Assembly: GCA_964551965.1 (NCBI GenBank)
Contig: CAZKFB010000003.1
Span: forward strand, 1 to 59,130
Length of the DNA: 59,130 nucleotides
DNA from: CAG-582 sp964551965
GTDB lineage: Bacteria; Bacillota_I; Bacilli_A; RF39; UBA660
Direction of reading: 5' to 3'
Part shown: positions 33,735 to 41,412 of the stretch, piece by piece
Position numbering within the stretch: the stretch's first letter is position 1
How the letters are laid out: every line of letters begins with the position of its first letter
Program-made: the position numbers and the translations under genes
The notes under the pieces: generated by a model
Told to the model about the DNA's origin: nothing
Databases searched by the model: none
The model's input: only the letters and a program-made list of their open reading frames with translations

Positions 33735-33750
33735 CAATAATTCTTTTTTT
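33724..33750 (+). terminator. Terminator with the stop codon at its loop
   Basis: AAAAGAATTA / TAATTCTTTT stem, loop GCAA. The TAG stop spans stem and loop. Confidence 0.85.
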
Positions 33751-33786
33751 GTTATATAATAGAAACTAAAAAAAGAGATGATGACT

Positions 33787-35319
33787 ATGGTTTGTATAAG
33801 TGAAGTTTTATCTAGATATGGAATAAGTGATTATTTTAGTTATGGAAAGTATATGGCTAAAATAGATAATTATGATTCTTTTGGCTCTGCTAAAGTAATA
33901 TTAGTAACAGCTACTAATCCTACTAAATATGGTGAAGGTAAGACGACTGTTGCTATTGGATTAAATGATGCTATAAACTCCTTAAATCATAAATCTATTG
34001 TTAATTTAAGAGAACCTTCTATGGGTCCAGTATTTGGACTTAAAGGAGGAGCTACGGGTGGAGGAAAAGCTGTTATTAATCCCGAGAATGAAATTAACTT
34101 ACATTTTACTGGCGATATGCATGCTATAACATCAGCTAATAATTTAATATGTGCTATGATTGATAATGAGATTTATCACAATAATAAATTGGATATCGAA
34201 ACAGTTACATTTAATAGATGTATGGATATGAATGATCGTGCTCTTAGAAATATTAATATTGGTACTCGTACAGATCACTTTGATATTACAGCAGCAAGTG
34301 AGATTATGGCGATTCTTTGTTTAGCAACAGACTATGATGATTTAAGACGAAGAATTGATAATATAATAATTGGTTATAATTCTCATTTAATGCCTATTCA
34401 TGTATCAAGTCTTGATATAACGGATGCTATAATGGCAATACTATTTAATGCCATTAAACCTAATGCTGTTGCTACTGGAGAAGGAAACTTAGCTTTAGTT
34501 CATGGTGGTCCTTTTGCCAATATCGCGCATGGATGTTCATCAATAATGAGTTTAAAGACTTCTACTAATTTAAGTGATTATGTTGTGACGGAAGCAGGAT
34601 TTGGTGCTGATGCTGGAGCTTATAAATTTATGGATATATTAATGCGCAATAATAAGATTAACTTATCTGCAATTGTTTTAGTTACTACCATAAGAGCATT
34701 AAAACTAAATGGGGATGGAGATTTATCCCACGGTATCGAAAATTTAAATGCTCATATCGAAAATCTTAGATTAATGAATGACAATATTGTTGTTACTTTA
34801 AATAGGTTTGAAGATGACAAAACGGAAGAGATTAATTTTGTAAATAATTATGTTACTTCATTAAGTTGTGAATTTAGTGTTAATACAGTTTATCGCGATG
34901 GAAGCGCTGGTGCTATAGATCTTGCCAATAAAGTAATGAGTTTTAAAGAAAAAGCAAAAGTAAGGCAACTATATGATCTTGAAGATGATTTATATTATAA
35001 AATAGATTCTTATGTTAAAAATATATGTCATGCTGATGGATTTACTTGTTCTATAGATGTTATGAATAAAATAAATAAACTTGATAGTTATAAATATCCA
35101 ATATGTGTTGCTAAAACTCAATACAGTTTAAGTGATAATGCTAAAATGTTAGGTAATCCTACTGGATATAAAATGACATTAAGAGATATTAAAGTATTGA
35201 ATGGGGCTGAATTAATTGTATGTTATTTCGGTTCAATCATTACTATGCCGGGATTAAATGAATATCCTTCAGCTAAAGAAATATCAATTGAAGATGGCAA
35301 TATTGTTTTACCAAGATAA
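33787..35319 (+). CDS. fhs: Formate-tetrahydrofolate ligase
   Basis: P-loop TNPTKYGEGKTTVAIGL, then LREPSMGPVFGLKGGATGGG, LHFTGDMHAIT, ATGEGNLALVHGGPFANIAHG, EAGFGADAGAYKF and TMPGLNEYPSA are signature segments of this enzyme, which makes 10-formyl-THF from formate, ATP and THF for purine and formyl-Met synthesis. At about 511 residues it is slightly shorter than the usual ~556, with loops lost rather than a truncated end. Three in-frame ATGs lie close together; the third has the best spacing to AAAGAG. Stands alone between terminators. Confidence 0.94.
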   Translation: MVCISEVLSRYGISDYFSYGKYMAKIDNYDSFGSAKVILVTATNPTKYGEGKTTVAIGLNDAINSLNHKSIVNLREPSMGPVFGLKGGATGGGKAVINPENEINLHFTGDMHAITSANNLICAMIDNEIYHNNKLDIETVTFNRCMDMNDRALRNINIGTRTDHFDITAASEIMAILCLATDYDDLRRRIDNIIIGYNSHLMPIHVSSLDITDAIMAILFNAIKPNAVATGEGNLALVHGGPFANIAHGCSSIMSLKTSTNLSDYVVTEAGFGADAGAYKFMDILMRNNKINLSAIVLVTTIRALKLNGDGDLSHGIENLNAHIENLRLMNDNIVVTLNRFEDDKTEEINFVNNYVTSLSCEFSVNTVYRDGSAGAIDLANKVMSFKEKAKVRQLYDLEDDLYYKIDSYVKNICHADGFTCSIDVMNKINKLDSYKYPICVAKTQYSLSDNAKMLGNPTGYKMTLRDIKVLNGAELIVCYFGSIITMPGLNEYPSAKEISIEDGNIVLPR

Positions 35320-35330
35320 AAAGCCAAAAT

Positions 35331-35358
35331 AAAATGACGAATAATCGTCATTTTTTTT
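35331..35358. terminator. Bidirectional terminator
   Basis: AAAATGACGA / TCGTCATTTT perfect 10-bp stem, loop ATAA, between convergent genes. Confidence 0.9.
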
Positions 35359-35557
35359 AATCTTCATCTAGGTGAGTAAATAAAATACCTATATTAATTA
35401 ATCCAGTTAATCCAACTAGTGAATAAACAATTCTTGAAATCATTGATTCAGCACCAAATATTGCTTGTACTAGATTTATATCTAATAAGCCAATAAATCC
35501 CCAGTTAATAGCACCTATAATGGTAATAACTAAGCAGATTTTTTGTAATGTATTCAT
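35357..35557 (-). CDS. DUF378 small membrane protein
   Basis: 66 residues with two membrane helices. IIGAINWGFIGLLDINLV and the ISRIVYSLVGLTGL segment are the DUF378 (YuzA-like) hallmark. Function unknown in all species I know of. GGGAG is upstream of the start. Confidence 0.88.
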   Translation of the reverse strand: MNTLQKICLVITIIGAINWGFIGLLDINLVQAIFGAESMISRIVYSLVGLTGLINIGILFTHLDED

Positions 35558-35653
35558 AAATCTCCCTCATTTCTATTATTATTGTGAGTATTAATTAATT
35601 TTTTATACATTAAATATAATATTTATCATAATCTTAATTAGGAGATGATTGTT

Positions 35654-36721
35654 TTGAAAAAAATTATACTTATGTTATTAGGTATAATATTACTTACTGG
35701 TTGTAGTACAAAAACAGATAATTTAAAGAGTTTTAAAGATGCTAATAGTAAACATGAAACATATGAATTAAAGGGCAATATGAAGATTATTAGTAATGAA
35801 GATGAATTTACTTATAAGATAACGGTTGGAGTTAAAGATAATGAATTATTTAAAGTTTCTTTAACAAATACGATTAATGATCATGAACAAATAATCTTAA
35901 GAAATGAAGAAGGAGTTTATGTTGTAACCCCATCTTTAAATAAGAGCTTTAAGTTTATGAGTGAATGGCCAAATAATTCTAGTCAAGCTTATTTAATTGG
36001 TAATTTAGTAAGTGATGTTAGTAAGAATAGCAAAGCTAATATTGAAAGTATTAATAATGGATATCAAATAACGACGACAGTTAATTATCCAAATAATCCT
36101 AAATTAGTTAAAGAGAGTATTAAAACAGATAAGGATTTTAATTTAAAAAGTGTTGATATCATGGATGAAGAGAACAATGTTCTTATGAATGTCGAATTCA
36201 AAGATATCAATTATAAACCGAACTTTTCTCGTGATTACTTTGATTTAAGTGTAACTGATAAAAGTGAAAAGTCGGAGGAAGAAGAGAAAAAAGTTGAAGA
36301 TTGTAAGGAGACTTGCAAAGAAGATGAAGAGTGTAAAAATAGTTGTACGACAAAAAGTACTTCTAATATCTTAGAAGATATCATATATCCATTATATGTT
36401 CCTGTAGATACATATCTTTCTAGTAAAGATACAATAGAAACGAAAGATGGGAACCGTGTAATATTAACATTTGCTGGCGTTGATCCTTTTATTTTAGTTG
36501 AAGAAGTTGCCAACTTTTCTGATGAAATGGAAGTAATTCCCGTAAGTGGTGAACCATTACAAGTTGGTTCTTCAATTGGTGCTTTATCGGATAATTCTAT
36601 ATACTTTACTAGTAATGGAGTAGATTACTATTTAACAAGCAATACACTAAAGAGTAGTGAAATGCAATTAATTGCAGAAAGTATAACAAATGGAACAAAT
36701 TTAGTTGCAGGAGTTAAATAG
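35654..36721 (+). CDS. GerS-like lipoprotein with C-terminal DUF4367-like domain
   Basis: Signal peptide and lipobox LLTGC (Cys at residue 17). Residues ~25-200 match the LolA-like fold of the Clostridioides germination lipoprotein GerS (GVYVVTPSLNKSFKFMSEWP). Residues ~250-355 look like a DUF4367 domain. Between them is an acidic linker holding Cys217, Cys221, Cys227 and Cys231. The TTG start follows AGGAG by nine bases; the ATG nine bases earlier touches that site and was rejected. In spore formers GerS is needed for cortex hydrolysis during germination. Here it supports, but does not prove, a sporulation or envelope role. Confidence 0.75.
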   Translation: MKKIILMLLGIILLTGCSTKTDNLKSFKDANSKHETYELKGNMKIISNEDEFTYKITVGVKDNELFKVSLTNTINDHEQIILRNEEGVYVVTPSLNKSFKFMSEWPNNSSQAYLIGNLVSDVSKNSKANIESINNGYQITTTVNYPNNPKLVKESIKTDKDFNLKSVDIMDEENNVLMNVEFKDINYKPNFSRDYFDLSVTDKSEKSEEEEKKVEDCKETCKEDEECKNSCTTKSTSNILEDIIYPLYVPVDTYLSSKDTIETKDGNRVILTFAGVDPFILVEEVANFSDEMEVIPVSGEPLQVGSSIGALSDNSIYFTSNGVDYYLTSNTLKSSEMQLIAESITNGTNLVAGVK

Positions 36722-36733
36722 TTGTATTATAAT
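36705..36733 (+). promoter_or_regulatory. Promoter of the 58-residue coiled-coil gene
   Basis: TTGCAG, 17 bases, TATAAT. The -35 lies in the last codons of the lipoprotein gene, so the small gene has an independent start point. Confidence 0.72.
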
Positions 36734-36757
36734 ATTAACTCGTGAAGAGGTGTAGTT

Positions 36758-36934
36758 ATGGATAAACAAATTGATAGCATTAATGCTTTAGTAACAGCTT
36801 TTGAATCTCGCAACGAACAACTTCACGAAGAGATAAAAAAGAATGAGCGAATTATCGAAGAAATGAAAACGGAGTTAGTTAGTATTCAGGAGAGTATACC
36901 TGACGAAAGTGATAGTAAAATAAAAGTAGCATAA
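36758..36934 (+). CDS. 58-residue coiled-coil small protein
   Basis: A good promoter and GAAGAGGTG upstream support expression. Residues 5-45 are one amphipathic helix with heptad spacing (IDSINALVTAFESRNEQL, EEIKKNERIIEEMKTEL) and an acidic end. No membrane segment. Its stop codon sits in a terminator loop. Likely an oligomerising partner protein, unknown target. Confidence 0.75.
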   Translation: MDKQIDSINALVTAFESRNEQLHEEIKKNERIIEEMKTELVSIQESIPDESDSKIKVA

Positions 36935-36948
36935 TCAGCTACTTTTTA
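36922..36948. terminator. Bidirectional terminator
   Basis: AAAAGTAGC / GCTACTTTT stem, 7-nt loop containing the TAA stop; also covers the minus-strand stop. Confidence 0.88.
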
Positions 36949-37658
36949 TTTTGTATAGAAATAAACTTACGATTTAAATAATATCCTTTATTTGCTTCAA
37001 TAGATTCATCTAGTTCTTTTATTCCGTCATATATTTCATAGTCACGATGAGCATCACTTCCGAAAGTAATACGATTGTCATAGTTGTTTAAATATAGATC
37101 GATTAGTTCACTTTTAGGAAATCCTTCTTCATGTAATCTTCTCTTAGCGGAAGAATTAACTTCTAAAGTTATATTGTTCTTAACCATTGCTTCAAATATT
37201 TGATTTATTAATTCGTATGGAGGATTATCCGGATATTTTCTTCTAATGTAATCTAAGTGACCAATAGAATCTACTAAGCCTTGTTTAGCGATTTGCAAGA
37301 TGGTTTCGTAATAGGCATTAATATCACTAGTTAAAATGTGATTACTACCTATAATATAATCAAGATCTAATTCTTGAATAGCATGCATTTCTTCTTCGTG
37401 CTTTTCTGGATTACCAACTTCGATAGCTTTTAGTATCTTTAAGTTAGGATACATCTCTTGAACTCGCATTATCTCTTCTTTATATAATTTATATCTATTT
37501 ATAAATTGTTTTAGAGAAATAGAATCGAGTTCTAAATGTTCGGATATGGCAATTGCTTCTAAACCTAGAGACTCAGATCTTTTAGCAATACCCTCAATAG
37601 TCATTTGACCATCGTAAGAATAGATTGAATGCATATGTGTATCCATTAAATATTTCAT
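36939..37658 (-). CDS. PHP-domain phosphatase, histidinol-phosphatase type
   Basis: PHP metal motifs in order: DTHMHSIYSYDG, ISEHLEL, KAIEVGN, GSNHIL, DSIGHLDYI and FGSDAHR. Length (239) and order match the HisK-type histidinol phosphatase family; members can also act on other phosphoesters. No other his genes are nearby. The ATG giving MKYLMDTHMH has GAAGGA upstream, so a start five codons earlier was rejected. Convergent with the small coiled-coil gene and divergent from the LysR gene. Confidence 0.85.
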   Translation of the reverse strand: MKYLMDTHMHSIYSYDGQMTIEGIAKRSESLGLEAIAISEHLELDSISLKQFINRYKLYKEEIMRVQEMYPNLKILKAIEVGNPEKHEEEMHAIQELDLDYIIGSNHILTSDINAYYETILQIAKQGLVDSIGHLDYIRRKYPDNPPYELINQIFEAMVKNNITLEVNSSAKRRLHEEGFPKSELIDLYLNNYDNRITFGSDAHRDYEIYDGIKELDESIEANKGYYLNRKFISIQNKK

Positions 37659-37730
37659 AATTCCTTCACCCAATTAAAATATACTATAAGATTTATCATA
37701 AATAAAATACTAATAATTTATTATAAAGAT

Positions 37731-37757
37731 AAATAAAATTTATGATATAATTTATTT
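37731..37757 (+). promoter_or_regulatory. LysR gene promoter with imperfect inverted repeat
   Basis: AAATAAAATT and AATTTATTT flank TGaTATAAT (-10 at 37746-37751). LysR proteins typically bind such interrupted palindromes at their own promoters, but in AT-rich DNA this is weak evidence. Confidence 0.4.
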
Positions 37758-37766
37758 GGTGATATT

Positions 37767-38639
37767 ATGAATAACATTAATCTAAATTCTTTAAAATATT
37801 TTTATGAAGTAGCATTAACTTTAAATATTACTAAGACAGCAGAAATCTTGAATATTAGTCAACCTGCTTTAACTCATTCCATTAAAGAATTAGAGAGTAG
37901 TTTGAATACTAAACTATTTAATCGATTCAAAAGTGGAGTAACTTTAACTAAAAGCGGAGAGATATTATTTCAATATGCTAGTAGTATATTTAATGATTTA
38001 GGTAGTGCAATTCATATGATTCAAGATGAAAATAATAGTAAAGTTAAGATCTATATTGGAGCAACAACTACGAATTTTTTAGAACCAATTAAAGAAAATT
38101 TAGAAAATCTAAAGAATAAGTATCCTAATGTAGAAATAGATATATCTTTAGAAAGTATTGATGTACTAGATAATAGACGTAAATTAGGTAAGTTAGACAT
38201 ATTAATAAAGAATGATTATGAATTAATGGATAATATGGAAATAGTTAATAGTTTTGAAATAAAAGATTCTTTTATAGTATCTTCGAAACACTTTCCATTA
38301 CTTAATAGTAAAGTATTCTCTTTGAGTGAATTATTAAATAATTATCCTTTTGTTTTACTTAGTAATATAACCCACGGAAGAAGAAACTTTGACAATTATT
38401 TAAAACAGCACAATATTGAATTTACTCCCAATTATGAATTTAATAGTTATAGTTTATGTAAAGAACTTATTCGTATGGGATTTGGTATAGGTATTGGAAA
38501 TCCTATTCACTATGAATCAGAAGAATTTACTATTATAAAAACTGATTTCTCTTTACCGGTAAGAAGCTTTGATATATGTTATAATAAATCTTCAAAAAGT
38601 GAAGCATTAGATTATTTTATTAATAGTTTAAGAAAATAA
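37767..38639 (+). CDS. LysR-family transcriptional regulator
   Basis: The N-terminal winged HTH is typical: LKYFYEVALTLNITKTAEILNISQPALTHSIKELES, then LFNRFKSGVTLTKSGE. The rest (residues 90-290) is the periplasmic-binding-like effector domain. GGTGATATT precedes the start. Divergent from the PHP phosphatase gene, the usual position of a LysR target, so it may regulate that gene. Confidence 0.92.
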   Translation: MNNINLNSLKYFYEVALTLNITKTAEILNISQPALTHSIKELESSLNTKLFNRFKSGVTLTKSGEILFQYASSIFNDLGSAIHMIQDENNSKVKIYIGATTTNFLEPIKENLENLKNKYPNVEIDISLESIDVLDNRRKLGKLDILIKNDYELMDNMEIVNSFEIKDSFIVSSKHFPLLNSKVFSLSELLNNYPFVLLSNITHGRRNFDNYLKQHNIEFTPNYEFNSYSLCKELIRMGFGIGIGNPIHYESEEFTIIKTDFSLPVRSFDICYNKSSKSEALDYFINSLRK

Positions 38640-38646
38640 ATAATTA

Positions 38647-38655
38647 TGGTATAAT
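38647..38655 (+). promoter_or_regulatory. Extended -10 element
   Basis: TGgTATAAT about 20 bases before the next start codon, directly after the LysR stop. Confidence 0.5.
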
Positions 38656-38673
38656 AACGAGTAGGTGGGACAA

Positions 38674-39234
38674 ATGAAAAAGAAAAAGAATAATAATCAA
38701 GATTTTAATATTTATACGAAAGAGATAAAAAAGAAAAAATATGTTAATGATGACTATAAAATGGCAGTATCTTTTATTGTTGTATTATTAATTGTTTTAG
38801 TATTTATTGGAGCATTATTTTTCTTAAATGGTAAATTTGTATCTAAGGATATCTTACAAGATGATAAGACAACTACGACAACAACAGCACCATCATATGA
38901 TGATTCAGTAATATTAGTAAATAGAATATTAAGTGTTAATAATGATAAGTACTATGTTATGGTATATGATTTTAATGATGATATTCATAATGCACTTTAT
39001 TCATCATTAGTAAGTTCTTATAAGGGAGAAAAAATTAAGTTATATTCTACTAATATTGGTATTGCTCTAAATAGTAAATATTATAATAAAGATAAGAAAG
39101 AAAATATAATGGTTTCTAATTATAAAGATTTTAATTTTACAAGACCGGTATTATTAGAGATAAATAAGAATAAAGTTAGTAGAACTATTACTACTGAGAA
39201 AGAAATTATTTCAATATTAAAAGAGACTAAATAA
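38674..39234 (+). CDS. Uncharacterised membrane-anchored protein with Thr-rich linker
   Basis: A Lys-rich cytoplasmic tail, one helix (residues ~32-52) and a TTTTTTAPS linker lead to an external domain of ~120 residues with alternating strands and helices. The domain is reminiscent of a thioredoxin-like fold but has no CxxC. The start follows GTAGGTGGG; a GTG nine bases upstream lies in that site. No function assigned. It precedes a CtpA-type protease and could belong to the same envelope process. Confidence 0.7.
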   Translation: MKKKKNNNQDFNIYTKEIKKKKYVNDDYKMAVSFIVVLLIVLVFIGALFFLNGKFVSKDILQDDKTTTTTTAPSYDDSVILVNRILSVNNDKYYVMVYDFNDDIHNALYSSLVSSYKGEKIKLYSTNIGIALNSKYYNKDKKENIMVSNYKDFNFTRPVLLEINKNKVSRTITTEKEIISILKETK

Positions 39235-39246
39235 GTCTCTTTATTT
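39220..39246 (+). terminator. Intrinsic terminator
   Basis: AAAGAGACT / AGTCTCTTT stem. The loop includes part of the TAA stop; weak T tract (TTTATTTAT). Confidence 0.7.
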
Positions 39247-39247
39247 A

Positions 39248-39256
39248 TGTTATAAT
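39248..39256 (+). promoter_or_regulatory. Extended -10 element of the protease gene
   Basis: TGtTATAAT right behind the terminator and 16 bases before the start codon. Confidence 0.5.
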
Positions 39257-39272
39257 GAAGGTGGTGAAATAT

Positions 39273-40442
39273 ATGAAAGACATCCAAGAAAGATTCAATA
39301 TAAAGAAAAGTAATAATATTATAAACATTGTTCTAATAGTAATTGTATTCTCTTTATTATCTAGTGCAATTACCGGAATAACTATTTATTATTTAAATAA
39401 TAAGAATGTTATATTAAGTGATAATGAGAAAGAATTATTAGATACTTATAAGAGTATAAATGATAAATATTATAAAGATATAGATATTAGTAAAGTTAAA
39501 GATGCAGCTATAGATGGAATGATGGACTATTTAAATGAAGATTATTCAGAATTATTAAAAGATTATGAATCAGATAGTTTATTAGATAAATTAAATGGTC
39601 AATATAAGGGTATTGGGGTATCTATAGGTGTATCTAATAAGGAAGTTGCAATAATTGAAGTTAGGGATGATACTCCCGCTAAAAAGGCTGATATTAGAGT
39701 TGGAGATATCATATTAAAGATCAATGAACAAGAGATTAATACTTCTAATATTGAAAGTATTACTTCAATAGTTGAGAGCAGTGATTCTATTACTTTAGAA
39801 TTAAAGAGAGATAAAGAGACTTTAACTAAGAATGTTGATGTTAAAACGATTATTAAACCTTCAGTATCTTCTACTATTATTAATAGAAATGGTAAGAATA
39901 TTGGATATATCTATATCGAAACTTTCTCTAATACGACAGATATTCAATTTAAGGATAGTTTAGAATTACTTGAAAGTAAGAATATAGATTCACTTATTAT
40001 TGATGTTAGAAATAATACGGGAGGATATTTAGAAACGGCTGAAAGAATAGCATCACTTTTTATTATCAAGAATAAACCTATATATCAATTTAAAGCAAAA
40101 GATTCTTTTAAGATTGTCTATGACAAAACCAATGATTCACGAAAATATGACATTGCTGTTTTAATAAATGAAAGAACAGCATCAGCAAGTGAAATATTAG
40201 CATTAGCTTTAAAAGAAAGTTATGGAGCTATTCTCGTTGGTACGAGATCGTATGGAAAAGGATCTGTTCAACAATTAGGTAATCTAAATAGTAAGGAAAA
40301 TTATAAGATAACAATAGCTAAATGGTATTCTCCTAATGGTAATTCAATAGATGAAGTTGGGATAACTCCGGGTATATTTATTGAAAATGATTCAAATGTC
40401 GACAAACAATTAGAAAAAGCAATCGAAGTATTAAATAATTAG
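39273..40442 (+). CDS. Carboxy-terminal processing protease (S41, CtpA type)
   Basis: One N-terminal membrane helix (residues ~18-42), a PDZ domain (YKGIGVSIGV to VRVGDIILKINEQ) and the S41 peptidase domain. The catalytic Ser304 is in ERTASASE and Lys329 in SYGKGSVQ, 25 residues apart as in the family. It cleaves C-terminal tails of extracytoplasmic proteins; in Bacillus the relative CtpB processes a sporulation signalling protein. The start follows AAGGTGG; an ATG inside the -10 was rejected. Spo0A lies next, which fits but does not prove a developmental role. Confidence 0.92.
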   Translation: MKDIQERFNIKKSNNIINIVLIVIVFSLLSSAITGITIYYLNNKNVILSDNEKELLDTYKSINDKYYKDIDISKVKDAAIDGMMDYLNEDYSELLKDYESDSLLDKLNGQYKGIGVSIGVSNKEVAIIEVRDDTPAKKADIRVGDIILKINEQEINTSNIESITSIVESSDSITLELKRDKETLTKNVDVKTIIKPSVSSTIINRNGKNIGYIYIETFSNTTDIQFKDSLELLESKNIDSLIIDVRNNTGGYLETAERIASLFIIKNKPIYQFKAKDSFKIVYDKTNDSRKYDIAVLINERTASASEILALALKESYGAILVGTRSYGKGSVQQLGNLNSKENYKITIAKWYSPNGNSIDEVGITPGIFIENDSNVDKQLEKAIEVLNN

Positions 40443-40462
40443 TTGTAGTATTGTATAAAAAG

Positions 40463-40529
40463 TGACATATTTTTATCAAAAAAATGTCAAATTATATGTT
40501 TATTTACACAAATCGACAAAACTCGACAT
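40463..40529. promoter_or_regulatory. Four candidate Spo0A boxes upstream of spo0A
   Basis: TGTC-type motifs similar to the 0A box (TGTCGAA) occur four times: TATGTCA (minus, 40461-40467), TGTCAAA (plus, 40485-40491), TTGTCGA (minus, 40513-40519) and ATGTCGA (minus, 40523-40529). The last two are 10 bp apart, one helical turn, just upstream of the -35. Confidence 0.55.
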
Positions 40530-40532
40530 TTT

Positions 40533-40562
40533 TTGCTATTTCCTAATTCAAAACAATATAAT
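40533..40562 (+). promoter_or_regulatory. spo0A promoter
   Basis: TTGCTA, 18 bases, TATAAT; a second overlapping TATAAT begins five bases later. Confidence 0.65.
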
Positions 40563-40610
40563 ATAATACTGATTAGCAGTTCAAAGATTATTAGAAAAAG
40601 GAGATACGTT

Positions 40611-41369
40611 ATGGCTAAACGTTTATTGGTTGTTGATTCAAACATCCAAAATGGAGAAGCAGTATGGAAGTATTTTAAGAATTCTAGTAGTATTGAAGTA
40701 ATTAACGTTGTAAGTAGTAAAGAAGAGGCAGTTAGATATCTGAAAGATGCTGATGTTATTGTTGTCGATCTTTTGCTTAATGGGCTTGATAGTATGATGT
40801 TATTTTCAAGTATTAAGGAACTATGTTTAAATACGAAGGTAATAGCAACAAGTGAATTTGTAACTAATGATATGATAAGTAGTTTAAATGAATATAATAT
40901 CAACTACTTTATTAAGAAACCTTATAGTCCGGAATCATTAGAACGAGTTATTAATAGTCTATATATTGCAAATGAAACGGTAGATAATAAGGAGATCATT
41001 CATAATGAAGATTCGGAAGAAAATGTTATAAAGGTTACTAATATGTTGCATTCATTAGGTATACCATCACATATAAAAGGCTATAGTTATATAAGAGATG
41101 GCATTTTAAAGATACTTAACAATTCGCGTTTAGTAGGTTCGATTACTAAAGAATTATATCCGGAAATTGCTGTTAATTATAATACGACTTCATCGAGAGT
41201 TGAAAGAGCAATAAGACATGCAATTGAAGTTTCTTGGGTAAGGGGAGATTATCATATGATGGAAGAACTATTTGGTAATTCTGTCGATGTTGATCGAAGT
41301 AAACCAACGAATGCTGAATTTATTGTAACTTTAGCAGATCGATTAAAAATTGATTCAAAATATGTATAA
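40611..41369 (+). CDS. spo0A: Sporulation master regulator Spo0A-like response regulator
   Basis: The C-terminal half is clearly the Spo0A DNA-binding domain: IPSHIKGYSYIRDGI, ITKELYPEIA, NTTSSRVERAIRHAIEVSW and KPTNAEFIVTLADRL. The N-terminal receiver keeps Asp53 (phosphorylation) and Lys of IKKP, but the acidic pair reads VDSN (Asp9, Ser10) instead of ADDN, and the usual IMP after the Asp is LLN. The AAAAAGGAG site fixes the start; 26 upstream residues were rejected. 0A-like boxes upstream suggest autoregulation. Whether the organism makes spores cannot be told from this window. Confidence 0.92.
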   Translation: MAKRLLVVDSNIQNGEAVWKYFKNSSSIEVINVVSSKEEAVRYLKDADVIVVDLLLNGLDSMMLFSSIKELCLNTKVIATSEFVTNDMISSLNEYNINYFIKKPYSPESLERVINSLYIANETVDNKEIIHNEDSEENVIKVTNMLHSLGIPSHIKGYSYIRDGILKILNNSRLVGSITKELYPEIAVNYNTTSSRVERAIRHAIEVSWVRGDYHMMEELFGNSVDVDRSKPTNAEFIVTLADRLKIDSKYV

Positions 41370-41377
41370 ATATTATT

Positions 41378-41410
41378 AAAAATCCTCATATAATTACTAG
41401 GAGGATTTTT
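41378..41410 (+). terminator. Hairpin acting as terminator and hiding a ribosome-binding site
   Basis: AAAAATCCTC / GAGGATTTTT 10-bp stem followed by a TTTTT run. The 3' arm contains the GGAGG ribosome-binding site of the next gene, and the loop holds a TATAAT (41389-41394). Confidence 0.75.
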
Positions 41411-41412
41411 AT

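Noticed and set aside
37731..37757. Strong LysR operator
   Set aside because: The arms are made only of A and T and such matches are frequent in this DNA; kept only as a low-confidence feature.
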